Positions 5,479 to 7,411 of a DNA stretch of 7,411 nucleotides are shown piece after piece; the first letter of the stretch is position 1; each line of letters opens with the position of its first letter. Source of the stretch: Clostridiales bacterium (lineage in GTDB: Bacteria > Bacillota > Clostridia > Oscillospirales > Oscillospiraceae). The stretch is from assembly GCA_003522945.1 (NCBI GenBank), contig DPHR01000170.1:1664-9074 (forward strand), in the 5' to 3' direction. A model generated the notes under the pieces. It did no database searches. It saw nothing but the letters and a program-made list of their open reading frames with translations, and was not told the DNA's origin. Position numbers and translations under genes: made by a program.

Positions 5479-7411
5479 TCAGAAGCCGAAATACTCCATG
5501 CGTTCCTCCTCGCCCACGCCGAGAGCGTCGCAGAGGTTCCGGACGGTGTGGGCGGCGTAGTCGTCGGCAATGTTCGCGCGCAGCGCGTCCACCTGTTCGT
5601 TCCAGCCTTCCTCGCTGCCGCCCCAGTGCGCACGCTCCCGCGCGATCTCCGGCGCGAGCAGCGCGCGGAATTCGTCGATCTTCTCCGTGACGTGCTCGTC
5701 CGAGAGCGTCGTTTCCGTCAGCTCGGCGTACCGCGTGAGAAGCCGCTCCCTAAAGTCGTCGATGCCGAAGAGCCAGCGGATCGTCGGGGCGATCTGCGCG
5801 GTCTGCTCCGAGCCGATGAGATTGAAAAAGCAGTTGCTCCTCGTCTGGAACGCCCAGTCGAGATCGTAAAAGGCGATCTGCCACGGCCCGTCGCCGGTGC
5901 GGAAATAGCGGAGGTTGCTCTTGATGTCCACGTTTGCGCAGTAGCCCTCGAGCAGCACCCAGTCGATGAAGCCGTCCATATCCATGGCCTCGCAGAAGCG
6001 CTCATAGGCTTCCCGGCGTGTAAGTGAGGTGTCCCGCCAGAGTCCGAGCGCCTCGGTATACACCGCCGTATTCTGCGCCACCGGCGAGGGCAGCATCGTC
6101 ACATCTTCCTTCGCCGTGCCGGTGAGATTGGCATAAAACTGCCGCGTGATATCGTCCTTGAGACAGTAGATGCCCCAGTATTCGCCGTTGATGTACAGCA
6201 CGCAGTAGCGGCTGCGCTGCGTCACGGTCGTATCGAGCTCGGCGCACAGTTCCTGCATGAGCTCGTTGCGGAACACCGTGGAGATATAGTCCTGCCCGGC
6301 GCGGATGGAAAGCTCGGTGAACTCCGCCGGGCCTTTACCGAAGATGTCGTATTGGAGCGTCTCCGCGCCGTAGCAGCCGCGGAACGAAACGCCGAGGCTC
6401 TTTTTCGGGTTGAAAAGACTGGTGCGTCCCTTGAGCTCCACGCCGCAGTCGATGGAAAAACCGCCTTCCGGGGCGAGAAGCGAGAGATTCGCCGCGCATT
6501 CGCGGTATTTTACGGCGCCGTTATATGTTTCGGAAAACCGTCGGGGTGAGTCGGTCACGAGACTGAGCACCGGCAGCGTGTGCTCCTCGCCGATGAAGAA
6601 GCTGAGCGTGAGCGCGCGCGACGGCGCGCCGCCCTCCTCCACGGCAGCGGCGCGAAGGACGGTCGTTTTGTCCACGGTGATCGCGCCGGTGTACGGCGTG
6701 CTCTCCTCCGTGGGGGCGGAGCCGTCGGTCGTATAGTAAATATCGCCCGCCGCGGCGAGCTTCACGCGCACGGTCTGCCCCGCTTCGTAGACCCCCGATT
6801 TGCGGTTCGCCGCAGGAGCTTCGGAGATATACCGGTAAGCGTCGGTCTCGTTCGGCTCGTTCGGCGTCTGCCTGCGGAGATAGAAAAAGCCGTTTTCGGC
6901 GTCCGTGCGGCCCATGCTGTACCCGTAGGGGATATCGTGCAGCCAGACGAAGTCCGCCGCCGCGCTCTCGCCCTTCTTCGTGAGATAGAGCGTTTCACTC
7001 GAAGCGTTGAGCGCGAAATTCGCCCGCAGGCCGTTGCCGGTCGTCGGGTTCTCCTCGCCGGTGCAGTAGATGAGGATCGACTGTCCCTTCGCGAGCGTCC
7101 GGTTGGGAAGCGACCATTTTTCCAGCTCCCGCCGGTCGTCCGAAAGGCAGTAGTCGGAGAGCTTCACGCTCTCTTTCGATACGTTCTTTATCTCGACCCA
7201 GTCGTAATACTCGCCCTTGAGAGCGAACGTGTCGTTATAGACCGCCGCCTCATAGAGCACGAGCGGGCTTTCCGTTTTGCGGCTCTCGCAGAACGCCGCG
7301 TACCCCGCGGCGGTGTTCGGGTACCCCGGCGTCGCCCAGACACTTTCGGTGAGCTCGCCGCCGTTTTCGCGCCGCAGCACATGGTCGGCGGGCAGCTCGG
7401 GGTCGCACGCG
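5479..7411 (-). CDS. CotH kinase family protein with lamin-tail and chitobiase-like domains, C-terminal part (runs off right edge)
   Basis: About 643 codons and the stop are visible. The frame is open through base 7410, and the GTG at 7380 lies inside a domain, so the true start is beyond the window. The visible end of a first lamin-tail-like domain is near 7380-7315 (SVWATPGYPN). A complete lamin-tail domain follows at about 7269-6871 (YYDWVEIKNVS, LSDYCLSDD, WSLPNRTLAKGQSILIYCTG, FALNASSETLYL). Next comes a chitobiase C-terminal-like beta-sandwich at about 6795-6583 (IYYTTDGSAPT...YTGAITVDKTTVLRA). A CotH kinase domain at about 6582-5580 has ELKGRTSLFNPKKSLGVSF, YINGEYWGIYCLKDDI and IAFYDLDWAF; the last holds the Asp-x-Asp expected to bind metal (codons near 5865-5857). 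CotH members are atypical kinases that phosphorylate spore-coat or other secreted proteins. This architecture suggests an exported or surface protein, but the signal peptide would be out of view. The substrate is unknown. At least 14 cysteines are visible. It shares the strand of the cbi operon but has no obvious functional link to it. Confidence 0.9.
   Translation of the reverse strand, partial: ACDPELPADHVLRRENGGELTESVWATPGYPNTAAGYAAFCESRKTESPLVLYEAAVYNDTFALKGEYYDWVEIKNVSKESVKLSDYCLSDDRRELEKWSLPNRTLAKGQSILIYCTGEENPTTGNGLRANFALNASSETLYLTKKGESAAADFVWLHDIPYGYSMGRTDAENGFFYLRRQTPNEPNETDAYRYISEAPAANRKSGVYEAGQTVRVKLAAAGDIYYTTDGSAPTEESTPYTGAITVDKTTVLRAAAVEEGGAPSRALTLSFFIGEEHTLPVLSLVTDSPRRFSETYNGAVKYRECAANLSLLAPEGGFSIDCGVELKGRTSLFNPKKSLGVSFRGCYGAETLQYDIFGKGPAEFTELSIRAGQDYISTVFRNELMQELCAELDTTVTQRSRYCVLYINGEYWGIYCLKDDITRQFYANLTGTAKEDVTMLPSPVAQNTAVYTEALGLWRDTSLTRREAYERFCEAMDMDGFIDWVLLEGYCANVDIKSNLRYFRTGDGPWQIAFYDLDWAFQTRSNCFFNLIGSEQTAQIAPTIRWLFGIDDFRERLLTRYAELTETTLSDEHVTEKIDEFRALLAPEIARERAHWGGSEEGWNEQVDALRANIADDYAAHTVRNLCDALGVGEEERMEYFGF

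Noticed and set aside
5248..6027. Plus-strand open frame of 259 codons crossing the riboswitch
   Set aside because: It runs antisense to the aptamer, the operon promoter and the CotH 3' end. The composition is shadow-like and there is no domain.
7188..7380. GTG at 7380 as the start of the CotH-type gene
   Set aside because: The frame continues upstream without a stop to the window edge (residues ACDPELPADHV), and the GTG falls within a lamin-tail-like domain, so the gene is partial.

Overview
The window is GC-rich bacterial DNA with every recognisable gene on the minus strand, so it reads from right to left. It holds the front part of a cobalamin (vitamin B12) corrin-ring operon, its B12-sensing leader, and the 3' part of an unrelated CotH-kinase-type gene upstream. 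CbiD and CbiG mark the anaerobic, early-cobalt-insertion pathway. GC-rich codon use, strong GGAGG ribosome binding sites, a B12-riboswitch-led cbiA-C-D-F-G-H order and a lamin-tail/CotH surface-type protein together suggest a high-GC Clostridia member (Oscillospiraceae/Ruminococcaceae-like, gut-type Firmicute). That placement is inference; no rRNA or marker gene is present.

Layout, in the direction of transcription. (1) 7411-5479: the C-terminal ~643 codons of a multidomain protein, with the end of one lamin-tail-like domain, a complete lamin-tail domain, a chitobiase C-terminal-like beta-sandwich and a CotH kinase domain; its start lies outside the window. (2) 5478-5124: a regulatory region of about 355 bases with no gene. 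It contains a near-consensus sigma-A promoter (TTGACA, 17 bp, TAAAAT), a cobalamin riboswitch aptamer, a small hairpin, a strong terminator-like hairpin and the Shine-Dalgarno sequence of cbiA. (3) 5123-1: cbiA, cbiC, cbiD, cbiF, cbiG and the first 89 codons of cbiH. These genes overlap or are separated by at most 6 bases, so they form one tightly coupled transcription unit that runs off the left edge.

The genes work as one pathway. CbiH contracts the ring and methylates C17, CbiF methylates C11, CbiG opens the delta-lactone and releases acetaldehyde, CbiD methylates C1, CbiC moves the C11 methyl to C12 to give cobyrinate, and CbiA amidates the a and c side chains. The remaining steps (CbiK/X, CbiL, CbiE/T, CbiJ and the later adenosylation and nucleotide-loop steps) are not in the window and may follow to the left. 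When B12 is plentiful the leader should stop transcription, and possibly translation, ahead of cbiA.

I saw no new system. The content is a conventional B12 operon. The points worth a second look are the layered leader, the true start of cbiA and the neighbouring CotH protein.
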